Shown here piece after piece: positions 1 to 9,203 of a DNA stretch of 64,000 bases. The stretch's first letter is position 1. Each line of letters opens with the position of its first letter. The position numbers were made by a program, and so were the translations under genes. Location: the NCBI GenBank assembly GCA_949284175.1, contig CASDVE010000005.1:1-64000 (forward strand). The letters run 5' to 3'. This stretch comes from an uncultured Eubacteriales bacterium (lineage in GTDB: Bacteria; Bacillota; Clostridia; Lachnospirales; Lachnospiraceae). Under the pieces are notes generated by a model. The model ran no database searches, was not told the DNA's origin, and was given only the letters and a program-made list of their open reading frames with translations.

Positions 1-227
1 AGGTTGTTTTATTATTCAATTATCAATGTTTTGTTTGTTTCTTTCGAAACAGCTTATTTATTATATCTTACTCAGTTTTATTTGTCAAGAACTTTTTTCA
101 TTTCTTTTCAAATCTTTTAGACATCGATTGCTTTTCAGCAACATTGGATATATTATCATATCTTTTACTTGGTGTCAACAACTTTTTTATATTTATTTTT
201 CAGCTCATTTTCGAGCAAAAAAAATAA

Positions 228-315
228 CGGAGAAGGCGGGATTTGAACCCGCGCGCCGCGCAAACGACCTATACCCTTAGCAGGGGCACCTCTTCAGCCA
301 CTTGAGTACTTCTCC
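228..315 (-). tRNA. tRNA-Ser (anticodon GCT)
   Basis: On the minus strand a complete class II tRNA is visible: 7-bp acceptor stem GGAGAAG/CTTCTCC with discriminator G, D arm, anticodon loop CTGCTAA giving anticodon GCT (reads AGC/AGU serine codons), a long variable arm rich in GC, and a T loop GGTTCAAATC. The long variable arm fits serine. CCA is not encoded. The first 227 bases of the window hold no gene I can support. Confidence 0.95.
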
Positions 316-495
316 TCGTGCCTAAATGAATTAGACTATTAAGTTGTTGCACTAATTACTTAATGCTAGATTATTCTAACAAATAAACTTTCCATTGTCA
401 ACACTTTATTTCAATTTTTTTAAAAAATTGGTTCTTTTTCATTTTTATACTACATATAGTATATTCTTATATGTTTTGGCACTATTTCTTCTTTT

Positions 496-1842
496 CTATT
501 TCTTCTTTATTATTTTCATTAACTCTTCTTTCATCACATGAAATGGTATTTCTTTTGTATCTGCAAGTTTCTTGATGTCATCATATTCTATTTTCACTTT
601 TTCTATTCCATATCCTGAACTATGCTTCACACGTACCATACCATATTCTGTTTCTACATTCTCTATTTTTGATGTGAGGATTTTTCTTTCATACTCTTGA
701 TAACGTACTCCTAGTGTTGTTGTATGTTGTAACAATAGATCGATGAATTTCTTCTTCTCCTCACATTTACATAAACAGCTTAACATAGTAGCAGGACGAT
801 TCTTTTTCATCATAATTGGAGTGGTAAACACATCTAAAGCACCTTTTTTTAATAAAAGTTCTATGGTATATCCTATTTCTTCTGCTGTCATATCATCCAA
901 ATTGCAGTGAATCTCTATTACCTTATCTCTATTTTGTGTTATATCTTCTATTGTATCACCTAAAAATGCTCTGATGCAGTTCGCTGTCTTAAATTCTTTT
1001 TTCCCCATTCCATATCCCATTTTCTTTACATCCATTGTTGGCATGGCTTGAAATGCTTTTACATAATGTTTTAAAAGACTTGCTCCTGTTGGTGTGCATA
1101 GCTCACTCATAATATCTTTACTATAATATGGAATACCTAAAAGAATATAGGCTGTGGCTGGTGCTGGCACTGGTAAAATACCATGGGCACATGACACCGT
1201 TCCATTTCCCACATGAATAGGAGAAGCTATCACTTGATCCACTTTAAGCATATCCAATAATAAGGCACATCCTGTAATATCTGCAATCGCATCCAATGAA
1301 CCCACTTCATGAAAGTGAATGTTTTCAATGGTAACTCCATGTACCTTAGATTCGGCTTCTCCAATCAAATGATATACTTGTGACGCATGCTCTTTCACAG
1401 CATCGCTTGTCTGAAATTCATGAATCTTTGATACAATCTCTTGATAGGTATAATGATGATGGGAATGGCTATGTTCATGATGATGATTATGCTCTTGGTT
1501 ATGATCGTGTTCATGAACATGGCTATGCTCTTGATTATCATTATGTTCATGGACATGGTGATGACTATGATGATGGTGATGTTCATGCTCATGAGCTTCT
1601 CCCTCATCATGGGAATGAAGCATAACTCCTTCCTCTTGTCCATTGATAACAATTTGCATTTGCGTTCCATAGATTCCACATCTTTGGACACGTTTTGGAA
1701 CTACCTTCAACCTTTCAATCCCTATATGTTCCATTTGATAAAGAAAGTCTTTTTTCTGTTGTTCTGATAATAACTCATAGAGAGCAGACATTAGCATATC
1801 ACCTGCTACTCCCATATGACATTCCAAATAAAGCGTTTTCAT
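496..1842 (-). CDS. larC: LarC, nickel insertion protein of nickel-pincer cofactor synthesis
   Basis: LarC inserts nickel into pyridinium-3,5-bisthiocarboxylic acid mononucleotide, the last step in making the cofactor of lactate racemase-type enzymes. The protein begins MKTLYLECHMGVAGDM, the family's N-terminal signature, and is one continuous frame of about 448 residues, whereas Lactiplantibacillus plantarum LarC needs a programmed frameshift to join LarC1 and LarC2. Around residues 75-130 lies a very His-rich stretch (runs of H with D, E, N) suited to nickel binding. The start at 1842 is preferred over 1872 and 1851 because GGGAGG lies about 10 bases upstream. It is the last gene of the nik-lar cluster. 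Function rests on family knowledge; the His-rich insert is seen directly. Confidence 0.93.
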   Translation of the reverse strand: MKTLYLECHMGVAGDMLMSALYELLSEQQKKDFLYQMEHIGIERLKVVPKRVQRCGIYGTQMQIVINGQEEGVMLHSHDEGEAHEHEHHHHHSHHHVHEHNDNQEHSHVHEHDHNQEHNHHHEHSHSHHHYTYQEIVSKIHEFQTSDAVKEHASQVYHLIGEAESKVHGVTIENIHFHEVGSLDAIADITGCALLLDMLKVDQVIASPIHVGNGTVSCAHGILPVPAPATAYILLGIPYYSKDIMSELCTPTGASLLKHYVKAFQAMPTMDVKKMGYGMGKKEFKTANCIRAFLGDTIEDITQNRDKVIEIHCNLDDMTAEEIGYTIELLLKKGALDVFTTPIMMKKNRPATMLSCLCKCEEKKKFIDLLLQHTTTLGVRYQEYERKILTSKIENVETEYGMVRVKHSSGYGIEKVKIEYDDIKKLADTKEIPFHVMKEELMKIIKKK

Positions 1843-1915
1843 TTTTATCATTTCCTCCCTTTTTATTTCCATGATCTATGATAAATCATAACTTCCAAAA
1901 CCGTTATCTATTTCT

Positions 1916-2668
1916 CTATTCTTTTATATGGTTAATCATACTAGCTAAATATCCAGCCCCAAATCCATTATCTATATTAACAACACTCACTCCGCTAGCA
2001 CAGGAATTTAACATAGATAAAAGTGCAGAAAGCCCTCCTAAGTTGCTTCCATATCCAATACTTGTTGGAACAGCGATAACGGGACAATCCACTAATCCTC
2101 CGATCACACTGGCTAACGCTCCCTCCATTCCTGCTACTGCAATGACAACTTTTGCTTCCATTAAAACATCTATGTTAGCCAACAGACGATGTAATCCTGC
2201 AACTCCTACATCATATAATCGCTCTACATGGTTTCCTAGCACCTCAGCCGTCAATGCTGCCTCTTCTGCAATCGGCATATCGCTAGTCCCTCCAGTGGCT
2301 ACCACAATCTTGGTCTTTGCGGTGATTTCACCCTTTCTTCCTATAATCCCAATTTGTGACATGGGATCGTATTGCAGATCTAGCACATCAGAAATCATAC
2401 TGGCTTTTTCTTTGGATAATCTTGTAATTAAAATATTAGTATTTCCGTTTTTCTTCATGGAATCAGCAATTCCTATGATCTGTTCTGCTGTTTTACCACT
2501 TCCGAAAATCACTTCTGGAATCCCTTGCCTTACTCCCCGATGATGATCAATTTTTGCATATCCTAAATCCTCAAATGGTGTGATTTTTAATTTTAAAACC
2601 GCATCTTCTGGAGAAATGCTCCCCTCTTTTACTTCTTTTAATAGAGATAACACTTGTTCTTGATTCAT
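1916..2668 (-). CDS. larB: LarB, pyridinium-3,5-biscarboxylic acid mononucleotide synthase
   Basis: LarB carboxylates nicotinic acid adenine dinucleotide and hydrolyses it to give the P2CMN precursor of the nickel-pincer cofactor. The 250-residue protein has the PurE-like (AIR carboxylase) C-terminal half with VVATGGTSDMPIAEEA and VIAVAGMEGALASVIGGL, typical of the family, and a short N-terminal part (NQEQVLSLLKEVKEG) also typical of LarB. A GGGGGAAG ribosome site precedes the ATG. It lies between larE (upstream) and larC (downstream), all on the minus strand with short gaps, so the three are probably cotranscribed with the nickel importer. Confidence 0.94.
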   Translation of the reverse strand: MNQEQVLSLLKEVKEGSISPEDAVLKLKITPFEDLGYAKIDHHRGVRQGIPEVIFGSGKTAEQIIGIADSMKKNGNTNILITRLSKEKASMISDVLDLQYDPMSQIGIIGRKGEITAKTKIVVATGGTSDMPIAEEAALTAEVLGNHVERLYDVGVAGLHRLLANIDVLMEAKVVIAVAGMEGALASVIGGLVDCPVIAVPTSIGYGSNLGGLSALLSMLNSCASGVSVVNIDNGFGAGYLASMINHIKE

Positions 2669-2685
2669 TTTCTTCCCCCTTTTCT

Positions 2686-3489
2686 TTAAGCATTTTTATC
2701 AGCACTTGGCATTGCTTCCTCCGGTCTTGGTTCAAAATCCAATACGACAAAGTCAAAATATTTTTTTAGTTCTGAAAGGATCACTTCTCTCTTTTCTATG
2801 GCCTGTATAAATTCTGACTCCATCAATTGTAACTTAGCTCCTTTTTTTAAAATACGAACTCGGAAATTATGAAATCCCATATCAAATAATTCTTTTTCTG
2901 CTTGCTCCACCTTTTTTAAAAGTTCTTTTGTAATTTCTGTATTAGTAGGAACTCTTGTAGCAAGACAAGCATATGCTGGCTTATCCCATGTAAACAGCCC
3001 AGCTTCTTTTGATAGTCGTCTTATTTCAGCTTTTGTAATGCCACATTCACGAAGAGGGGAAATCACTCCCATCTCTTGTAATGCCTTCATTCCTGGACGA
3101 TCATCATAGTCATCGGAAGCATTTGTTCCATCGGCAATCTCCTCATATCCATCTGCCTTAGCAAGTTCTTTGATTCTTGAAAAAATACCTTGCTTACAAA
3201 AATAGCAACGATTTTCAGGATTTCTTCTCACATTTTCTGTTTCTAATATGGAAACTTGTTCTATGGTAAAGGGAGCTCCTAATTGAGCGATCATTCTTTT
3301 TGCATCTTCCATTTCAAACTCTGGTTGAAAATCAGATTTTATAAAATACGCATGAACATCGCATCCTGCCTGTATTGCAGAATATAATAAATACACTGAA
3401 TCCACTCCTCCTGAAAATGCAATGGCTAAACGAGGGTGTTTTTTTAAATACGTATGTAAATCCATCTTTTTCTTTGCCTCCTTTTTCAT
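2686..3489 (-). CDS. larE: LarE, sacrificial sulfur transferase
   Basis: LarE is a PP-loop ATP pyrophosphatase that adenylates the pyridinium dicarboxylate and adds sulfur. The PP-loop SGGVDS is at about residues 26-31. Conserved cysteines are visible in NPENRCYFCK and in ACLATRVP; the latter matches the position of the cysteine that donates sulfur in the L. plantarum enzyme, while the extra Cys pair recalls LarE forms proposed to carry an iron-sulfur cluster (inference). Length 267 residues is normal. An alternative start at 3465 (MDLHTYL) has AAGGAGG upstream, so the first eight residues are uncertain. The gene follows nikE by about 20 bases and precedes larB. Confidence 0.93.
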   Translation of the reverse strand: MKKEAKKKMDLHTYLKKHPRLAIAFSGGVDSVYLLYSAIQAGCDVHAYFIKSDFQPEFEMEDAKRMIAQLGAPFTIEQVSILETENVRRNPENRCYFCKQGIFSRIKELAKADGYEEIADGTNASDDYDDRPGMKALQEMGVISPLRECGITKAEIRRLSKEAGLFTWDKPAYACLATRVPTNTEITKELLKKVEQAEKELFDMGFHNFRVRILKKGAKLQLMESEFIQAIEKREVILSELKKYFDFVVLDFEPRPEEAMPSADKNA

Positions 3490-3511
3490 AATAAGGATGG
3501 CTCTCCTTTTC

Positions 3512-4255
3512 TTATTCTTTCATGGCTTTTAGTAATTGTTTTGTTCTATCATCTTTTGGATGATCCCAAATTTCCTTGACTTCCCCTTCTTCAATACATC
3601 GTCCCTGATCAAGAACCATAACACGATCACACATCTTAGAAATGAAATACAAGTCATGGGAAATCAACATACAGCTGACATCATATTCTTTTTTTAACTC
3701 CAATAATACTTCCATGATTTCTGCTTGAATGGTAACATCCAAAGAAGCGGTTATTTCATCCGCTACAATCAAATCTGGCTCTAACATTAAACTTCTTGCA
3801 ATAATTGCTCTTTGTAACTGTCCTCCCGATACTTCCCATGGATATCGTTTCTTTAATTTGGGCTCAAGCCTCACTTTTTGTAACATCTCCTCCACTTTTC
3901 TTGCTCTTTCTTTTTTATTTCCTTTTCTTCTAATAATCCATGGCTCCTCAATGATCTGTTCTAAGCACATTCTCGGATTCACTGCTGAAAAAGGATTTTG
4001 AAAAATGAGTTGTATCTCTTTTCCGTAAAAAAATAAAGAACCTGCTGTTTTTTTCTCAATTCCCGCTATCACTTTTGCAAGAGTTGATTTACCAGCTCCA
4101 GATTGTCCTATGATACCATAGGTTTGTCCTTTCCTAATTTCAAATGAAATGTCTTCAATTCCTCGTCTTTTTTCTTCATTTTTTGTTTTATATAGCTTTG
4201 TTATATGCTCTGCCTTTAAAAGAAGAGACTCTTTTTTCTCCTCTTCCCCATTCAT
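3512..4255 (-). CDS. nikE: Nickel/peptide ABC transporter ATP-binding protein (second ATPase)
   Basis: Cytoplasmic ATPase of an oligopeptide/nickel-class (NikABCDE, Opp/Dpp family) importer. Visible motifs: Walker A GQSGAGKST at about residues 50-58, signature VSGGQLQRA, Walker B LIVADEITASLD with Ile in the place of the usual Pro of DEPT, and switch LISHDL. At 247 residues it lacks the long C-terminal extension of peptide-type ATPases, as NikE does. Its ATG overlaps the stop of the preceding ATPase gene (ATGA), implying coupled translation. The substrate assignment as nickel comes from the adjacent larE-larB-larC genes rather than from the protein itself. Confidence 0.85.
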   Translation of the reverse strand: MNGEEEKKESLLLKAEHITKLYKTKNEEKRRGIEDISFEIRKGQTYGIIGQSGAGKSTLAKVIAGIEKKTAGSLFFYGKEIQLIFQNPFSAVNPRMCLEQIIEEPWIIRRKGNKKERARKVEEMLQKVRLEPKLKKRYPWEVSGGQLQRAIIARSLMLEPDLIVADEITASLDVTIQAEIMEVLLELKKEYDVSCMLISHDLYFISKMCDRVMVLDQGRCIEEGEVKEIWDHPKDDRTKQLLKAMKE

Positions 4256-5031
4256 GCCCGTTTCACCACCTCTACAAATCTTTTTGTTTCAGCACAGGAT
4301 GGATGATGTAAAATCTTTTCTTTGCTTCCTTCCTCTATCACCCTTCCATTGCTCATTACCACAATTTTATGTGCCAACCGAAACGCCACTGCCATATCAT
4401 GGGTTACAAGCAATATGGACATTCCTTTTTCTTTTTGTATCCGTTCAAGCTCTTGTAATATTTGAGCCTGAGTGGCAACATCAAGTGCCGTTGTTGGTTC
4501 ATCGGCAATTAGCAAATTAGGATTATTTATAATAGCAGTCCCAATAACGATTCTTTGTAACTGCCCTCCTGAAAATTTATATGAATAATCATGAAATCGT
4601 TCTTCTGCTTGCTCAATGCCCATCTTTTTTAATAGTAAAATTCCTTCTTCCATCGCTTGTTTTTTTGATAGCTTCCTATGATAGCGAATGCCCTCTATCA
4701 TTTGCTTTCCTATGGGAATAGAAGGATGAAGAAAACTCACCGGATCTTGCCATACCATGCCTATTTTTGTTCCTCTTATCTTTTGTAGCTGTCTTTCTTT
4801 CATCCCCACCATATCTTGTCCTTCCAATACAATTTTCCCCTGTTCTATATACGCACTGGATGGTAAAATGCCTAGAATGCTTCGACATAGCATGGACTTT
4901 CCACATCCCGACTCTCCAACCAATGCCACAGTTTCTCCTTGTTCTATGGATAAAGAAACTTGTGTAACCGCTTTTTGTCCGCTTTCAAAACCGATAGTCA
5001 AATCTTTTATCTGCAATAGTGGTTCTCTCAT
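4252..5031 (-). CDS. nikD: Nickel/peptide ABC transporter ATP-binding protein (first ATPase)
   Basis: Partner ATPase of the importer. Walker A GESGCGKS, signature FSGGQLQRI, Walker B LLIADEPTTALD and switch VTHDM are all present and intact. The GTG at 5055 opens the frame, but AAAGGAGAAGAGG lies inside that extension and is spaced correctly for the ATG at 5031 (MREPLLQIKDL), which I take as the start. It lies 27 bases after the solute-binding protein gene and overlaps the next ATPase gene by four bases. Order permease-permease-binding protein-ATPase-ATPase differs from E. coli nikABCDE, where the binding protein is first. Confidence 0.86.
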   Translation of the reverse strand: MREPLLQIKDLTIGFESGQKAVTQVSLSIEQGETVALVGESGCGKSMLCRSILGILPSSAYIEQGKIVLEGQDMVGMKERQLQKIRGTKIGMVWQDPVSFLHPSIPIGKQMIEGIRYHRKLSKKQAMEEGILLLKKMGIEQAEERFHDYSYKFSGGQLQRIVIGTAIINNPNLLIADEPTTALDVATQAQILQELERIQKEKGMSILLVTHDMAVAFRLAHKIVVMSNGRVIEEGSKEKILHHPSCAETKRFVEVVKRA

Positions 5032-5058
5032 CCCATCCTCTTCTCCTTTTTGCACGCA

Positions 5059-6651
5059 TCATGAGTGACTTTCTTCTAACTCCCAATCAGCAATATTCCA
5101 AAAGATTCCTACCCCATGATGACCTAACACCGTATCTTTTGTAATTCCTTTTATATTTTTATTGGATATATAAATAGCATCTACATAGGCAAGAAATGTA
5201 TAAGGGAGATCCTTTGTCAGTTCTTCTTGGAACTGCTTATAATATTGTTTTCTAAGGGCATGATCATCGGTTTTTCTAGCTTTTCCTAGCAATTCATCCA
5301 CTTTTTTATTGGAATAGGAACTATAATTGGCTCCTTTGTTCGTTCCAAACACTTTATATGTATGATCGTCGGGATCAAAAGGACTTCCCCATCCAATTAA
5401 ATATGCTTCCTGACCTTCCCAGTCTACATTTGATTCAACAGCTACTGTCACATCTGCTCCAACTTCTCTTAACTGTTGGGCACAAATAGTCGCCATATCA
5501 ATACGAACTTGATCGCCTTCTCCACAAGTGATGGTAAATTGCAATTTATCTCCATTTTTTTCATAAATTCCATTCTTTTGCTCCCACCCATTTTTTTCTA
5601 AAATTTCTTTTGTTCTTGCAGGATTATAGGAGAATTTCTCTATGCCTTCATTACAATATTCTCCCATCTGCAATGGAGAATACGCCACTTCTCCCTCTCC
5701 TAATAAAACAGCATCTACAATGGCTTGTCGATCAATGGCATAACTTAACGCATTCACAACTTCTCTATGCTTTTTAAAAAATGGATTGGCAAAATTATAT
5801 AGGATTCCACGATAATCTGCTGTTTTCATATCATAAATGGTATATCCTACTTTTTTCTCAAAACTCTTAGCATCCTTTGGAGAAATCTGTGCAAGATCTA
5901 GCTCTCCTGATTGTAACTGCATCGCTCGAACTTTTTCATCCGGTACAATCTTAAAAATAATGGTTTCAATCTTTGGTTCTGTTCCATAATAAGAATCATT
6001 TTTTTCTAGCTGAATATACTGCCCCATCTCCCATTTGATCAAGCGATAGGGTCCTGTACCAATAGGATTCTGATTAAAAGAATCCGTCGTAATATCTTTC
6101 CCTTCCAATCTATGTTTTGGAAGTATACCAACTGTCATATAATCAAGCATAGCAACATTTGGTGCATTCAACTGTAAAATAACTGTTTGTTCATCTGGCG
6201 TTTCAATGGAAAGAATATCTTCATAATTGGAAGCAATTTCTGAAGCATTTTCTGGATTCATAATCGTTTCTAATGTAAATTTTACATCCTCTGATGTGAA
6301 TTTTTCTCCATCTTGCCAAACAACCCCTTCTCTTAAATGAAAGATGTACTCATTGGTTTTATCATTAAATTCCCAAGACTTTGCCAGTGCTGGCACCACT
6401 TGATTCTTCGCATCATGAGCCGTAAGCCCCGAAAAAATAAGAGAATTGATTTCTCCATGTTCATACAATGCTGGATTAATGCTCGTATAATCTGTACTTC
6501 CATAAACAAGTGTAGATGAAGTGTCAAATTCACTTTGTTCTTTTCCTTTTGTACCATTTGTCTTTGCAGAGTCTAAACCACAAGCAGTGGATGTGATACA
6601 TAAAGCACTTATCAATAGACTCGCTATCACTCTTTTTATTTTTCCTCTCAT
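5059..6651 (-). CDS. nikA: Nickel/peptide ABC transporter substrate-binding lipoprotein
   Basis: Extracytoplasmic family 5 solute-binding protein of 530 residues. A lipoprotein signal is clear: basic MRGKIKR, hydrophobic core, and lipobox STAC with the cysteine at about residue 24. The mature part has SBP_bac_5 features such as LREGVVWQDGEKFTSEDVKF and NPIGTGPYRLIKWE. Members bind peptides, dipeptides, nickel-ligand complexes or sugars, so nickel is inferred from the lar genes downstream. It is encoded within the nikB-nikC-nikA-nikD-nikE run, two bases after nikC. Confidence is high for the family, moderate for the substrate. Confidence 0.85.
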   Translation of the reverse strand: MRGKIKRVIASLLISALCITSTACGLDSAKTNGTKGKEQSEFDTSSTLVYGSTDYTSINPALYEHGEINSLIFSGLTAHDAKNQVVPALAKSWEFNDKTNEYIFHLREGVVWQDGEKFTSEDVKFTLETIMNPENASEIASNYEDILSIETPDEQTVILQLNAPNVAMLDYMTVGILPKHRLEGKDITTDSFNQNPIGTGPYRLIKWEMGQYIQLEKNDSYYGTEPKIETIIFKIVPDEKVRAMQLQSGELDLAQISPKDAKSFEKKVGYTIYDMKTADYRGILYNFANPFFKKHREVVNALSYAIDRQAIVDAVLLGEGEVAYSPLQMGEYCNEGIEKFSYNPARTKEILEKNGWEQKNGIYEKNGDKLQFTITCGEGDQVRIDMATICAQQLREVGADVTVAVESNVDWEGQEAYLIGWGSPFDPDDHTYKVFGTNKGANYSSYSNKKVDELLGKARKTDDHALRKQYYKQFQEELTKDLPYTFLAYVDAIYISNKNIKGITKDTVLGHHGVGIFWNIADWELEESHS

Positions 6652-6652
6652 T

Positions 6653-7540
6653 TTATAACTCCTTTTTCTGTATGAAATTGTTTCTTATTTCCTTTCTTTT
6701 CTTCCGATGATTTCTTGGTAAATTACTACATTTTTTATAAGTATCTTGCTTATAATAAGAACCAATGGACATCATACTTAAAATGGTTCCTGTTAAAAAT
6801 ATTCCTGGAATCACAATGTTCCACCATTGATTCGTTAGCAATGCTTGATCCGCATTAGAAAGCATCGTTCCCCAAGAAACTTGCTCAATTGGCATTCCAA
6901 GCCCTAAAAAGCTAAGGGTTGCCTCCAACGCAATGGCACTTCCAACATTCATAATAATCATAAATAAAATACTAGAAATAATGTTAGGCACAAAATGTAC
7001 TCGCAACAAATATAAAAATCCTCCACCCATTTTCTTGGCACATAGGATATAATTGGAATTTCTTATCTGCCTTACTTCTGAACGAATTACTTTCGCCATA
7101 CTCATCCAGCTAGTTGCTCCAATAACAAATGCAATAGAACAAGGGGAATTATTTTTTAAAACTCCTTGTAAAAATAGCAACAGTAAAATAGATGGCACAC
7201 AGAGCAACAGATCCAATAGTTTCATCAGCACTCCATCGATGGAGTCCTTTGCAAATCCACTTACCCCTCCATATAAGATAGCAATGGCAGTGGAGATCAT
7301 GGTTGCCATTACTCCAATGAATAAAGAAAGCCTGCCTCCAAACCATATCATAGAATACAGATCTCTTCCCAGCATATCCGTACCAAAAATATATTGTTTA
7401 CAAGGAGCTTTTCCTGCATTGACAAGATCAAGATAGTGGGGATCATATGGCATAATATATTCTGCTAATACACAGCTACCGACCATAAACAATAAAAAAA
7501 TTGCGGAAAACAAAGGAAACTTTTTATTTCGCTTCATCAC
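6653..7540 (-). CDS. nikC: Nickel/peptide ABC transporter permease (NikC-like)
   Basis: Second membrane subunit of the importer, about 295 residues. N-terminal helix followed by the DppC/NikC-type motif YIFGTDMLGRDLYSMIWFGGRLSL, then several hydrophobic segments and the EAA-like loop SEVRQIRNSNYILCAKKMGGG that contacts the ATPases. The C-terminus has an unusual lysine-rich tail (about 25 residues). Its start overlaps the end of nikB by 17 bases. I infer translational coupling and a heterodimer with the NikB-like subunit. Confidence 0.86.
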   Translation of the reverse strand: MMKRNKKFPLFSAIFLLFMVGSCVLAEYIMPYDPHYLDLVNAGKAPCKQYIFGTDMLGRDLYSMIWFGGRLSLFIGVMATMISTAIAILYGGVSGFAKDSIDGVLMKLLDLLLCVPSILLLLFLQGVLKNNSPCSIAFVIGATSWMSMAKVIRSEVRQIRNSNYILCAKKMGGGFLYLLRVHFVPNIISSILFMIIMNVGSAIALEATLSFLGLGMPIEQVSWGTMLSNADQALLTNQWWNIVIPGIFLTGTILSMMSIGSYYKQDTYKKCSNLPRNHRKKRKEIRNNFIQKKEL

Positions 7541-8522
7541 TTTCTCCTCCCATCCACTGCTCTTTCATTCTTGGATCTAACCATTCACAAAGAATCTTTG
7601 CTAACTGGTTAGCGAACATAACGACTCCTGCTGTCATAAGAGAAAGTGTCATCAACAAATCATAATCATGATATTTCGCACTTTCAAAACAAAGTGTTCC
7701 AAGCCCTGGATACGAAAAAACTTTTTCCACAATATAGGTTCCCCCCAAAATATGTGGAATAGATAGAGCCATCAAATTCACATAAAAAGGAAGGACGGAT
7801 TTTAAACAGTGTTTCCATACCACGTACCACTTTGGAATGCCTTTTGAAAGAGCAAAGATTACATAATCTTTTCTTGTTTCTTCAAGCAAACGATTTCTAA
7901 GCAAATACGCATAATACCAAACATGTTCTACCGTCAGTACGGTTACTGGTAATACTAAATGTTTTGCTATATCTTTTATAGTCTTTTCTTGACCAATGGA
8001 ATAAGCTCCACCAGAGGGCAAAATCCCTAGATTCACAGAAAACAACAAAATAAGCAATAACGCAATCCAGAATGAAGGAATACACGTAAAAACAGTTCCA
8101 ATTCTACACGTCCATCGATCAAAAAAAGATTGCTCATATTGAATACAAAGAGTTCCTAATAAAAAAGCAAGAAGAAAAATAAGCACATATGCGGTCACTC
8201 CAAGCAATATTGTATTCCCAATCACATTAGAAATTACCATTTTCACAGGTTGCTTGTATTGAAAGGAAATCCCTAGTTCTCCATGTGCTAAATGATTTAG
8301 CCAAATATAATATTGGGTGAATAACGGTTTATCAAGCCCTAGATTCTTCCTAGCATTTTGTTTTTCTTGTTCACTCATCCGCTCCACTGATTCTCCATAA
8401 TAAGAACGCAATGGATCTCCTGGTGCGATTCTCGCGATACAGAAAATAAAAATAGAAAGAAGGAAGAGAGAACCTATGATTTCAACTATAATTTTTAACC
8501 CTTGTATTCCACATCGTTTCAT
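7524..8522 (-). CDS. nikB: Nickel/peptide ABC transporter permease (NikB-like)
   Basis: First membrane subunit, about 332 residues from the ATG at 8522 (MKRCGIQGLKI). The DppB/NikB hallmarks are present: PGDPLRSYYGESV after the first helix, NLGLDKPLFTQYYIWL, and the EAA-type loop LLRNRLLEETRKDYVIFALSKG. Roughly six membrane spans. The longer frame opening at 8549 would start inside the hairpin upstream, so the internal ATG, preceded by GGGG, is preferred. First gene of the nik-lar run; only about 85 bases separate it from the DUF3842 gene, and that gap contains a hairpin with a T tract. Confidence 0.86.
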   Translation of the reverse strand: MKRCGIQGLKIIVEIIGSLFLLSIFIFCIARIAPGDPLRSYYGESVERMSEQEKQNARKNLGLDKPLFTQYYIWLNHLAHGELGISFQYKQPVKMVISNVIGNTILLGVTAYVLIFLLAFLLGTLCIQYEQSFFDRWTCRIGTVFTCIPSFWIALLLILLFSVNLGILPSGGAYSIGQEKTIKDIAKHLVLPVTVLTVEHVWYYAYLLRNRLLEETRKDYVIFALSKGIPKWYVVWKHCLKSVLPFYVNLMALSIPHILGGTYIVEKVFSYPGLGTLCFESAKYHDYDLLMTLSLMTAGVVMFANQLAKILCEWLDPRMKEQWMGGESDEAK

Positions 8523-8543
8523 ATTCTTACCCCTATATAAAAA

Positions 8544-8580
8544 AATCACGAAAATTCTTCTGTTAGAATCTTCGTGATTT
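8544..8580 (-). terminator. Hairpin with T tract between DUF3842 gene and nik-lar operon
   Basis: On the minus strand AATCACGAA...TTCGTGATT arms (with internal ATTCT/AGAAT pairing) are followed by seven T. It would stop transcripts from the DUF3842 gene, or act as a leader terminator if the possible promoter TTGAAG-N16-TATAAC (8610-8583, minus) is used for nikB. Confidence 0.7.
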
Positions 8581-8606
8581 CTGTTATATCTTTATTCTTT
8601 TTTACT

Positions 8607-9020
8607 TCAATTTTGATCGATAAAATCTTTTATCCTAACAACTGCTTGCTCCACATATTTTCCAACTGGCATCTCCTGTACCCCTGCAACCTGCACAGGA
8701 CACTTTGAAACTGGGATCAATACTTTTTGTGCATCGCTATCAGAAATGGCTTCTGCCATCTTGTTTGTGATCTCTCCCATCAGTCCATTGGTTAATAAAA
8801 TCCCAATCGGTCCAACAATTATGTCAGCTCTTTTGCAGTTGTATACAATTGCATTCTCTCCTGTTACGCCAAAATCCGCCCCAGCTCTTAGCATATTGGA
8901 AGTGGCAACTGCATTGGTACCTATGACAAGAATCTCTTCCGTTGGAAGTTCTCTTTTTATCTGTTCTACAAGGCTTTTCCCGATTCCACCGCCTTGTCCA
9001 TCAATGACTACAATTCTCAT
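8607..9020 (-). CDS. DUF3842 family protein
   Basis: About 137 residues starting MRIVVIDGQGGGIGKSLVEQ. This matches the DUF3842 family: a small Rossmann-like protein with a glycine-rich nucleotide-binding-like loop (GQGGGIG) near the N-terminus, then VIGTNAVATSNMLRAGADFG and IIVGPIGILLTNGLMGEIT. No enzymatic role is established for the family. The frame opens at 9074, but the conserved domain begins at 9020, with GGAGAGG about 13 bases upstream. It lies just upstream of the nickel importer on the same strand, separated by a terminator-like hairpin, so a link to nickel or cofactor metabolism is only a guess. Confidence 0.75.
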   Translation of the reverse strand: MRIVVIDGQGGGIGKSLVEQIKRELPTEEILVIGTNAVATSNMLRAGADFGVTGENAIVYNCKRADIIVGPIGILLTNGLMGEITNKMAEAISDSDAQKVLIPVSKCPVQVAGVQEMPVGKYVEQAVVRIKDFIDQN

Positions 9021-9203
9021 TCCGTTCTTTCTACCTCTCCATCCATTCCCCATTGTGAATGCTTTTTCTATCATTCACTATTTTGTATATTTTTCTAATT
9101 ACTTGATTTTTCAAGATTATAAATACTACTTGTATTTGATTGTATCTATTATAGCAAAAATCTCTTTCTTTTGTCAAACAATCACAACGCAATCGTTTGG
9201 GCT

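Noticed and set aside
1380..1767. Frames opposite larC rich in Met, Asp or Tyr
   Set aside because: They read the antisense of the His-rich codons; no ribosome site or family.
8522..9203. NikR operator or nickel-cobalt riboswitch ahead of the nickel importer
   Set aside because: No GTATGA-N16-TCATAC and no recognisable NiCo riboswitch pattern were seen.
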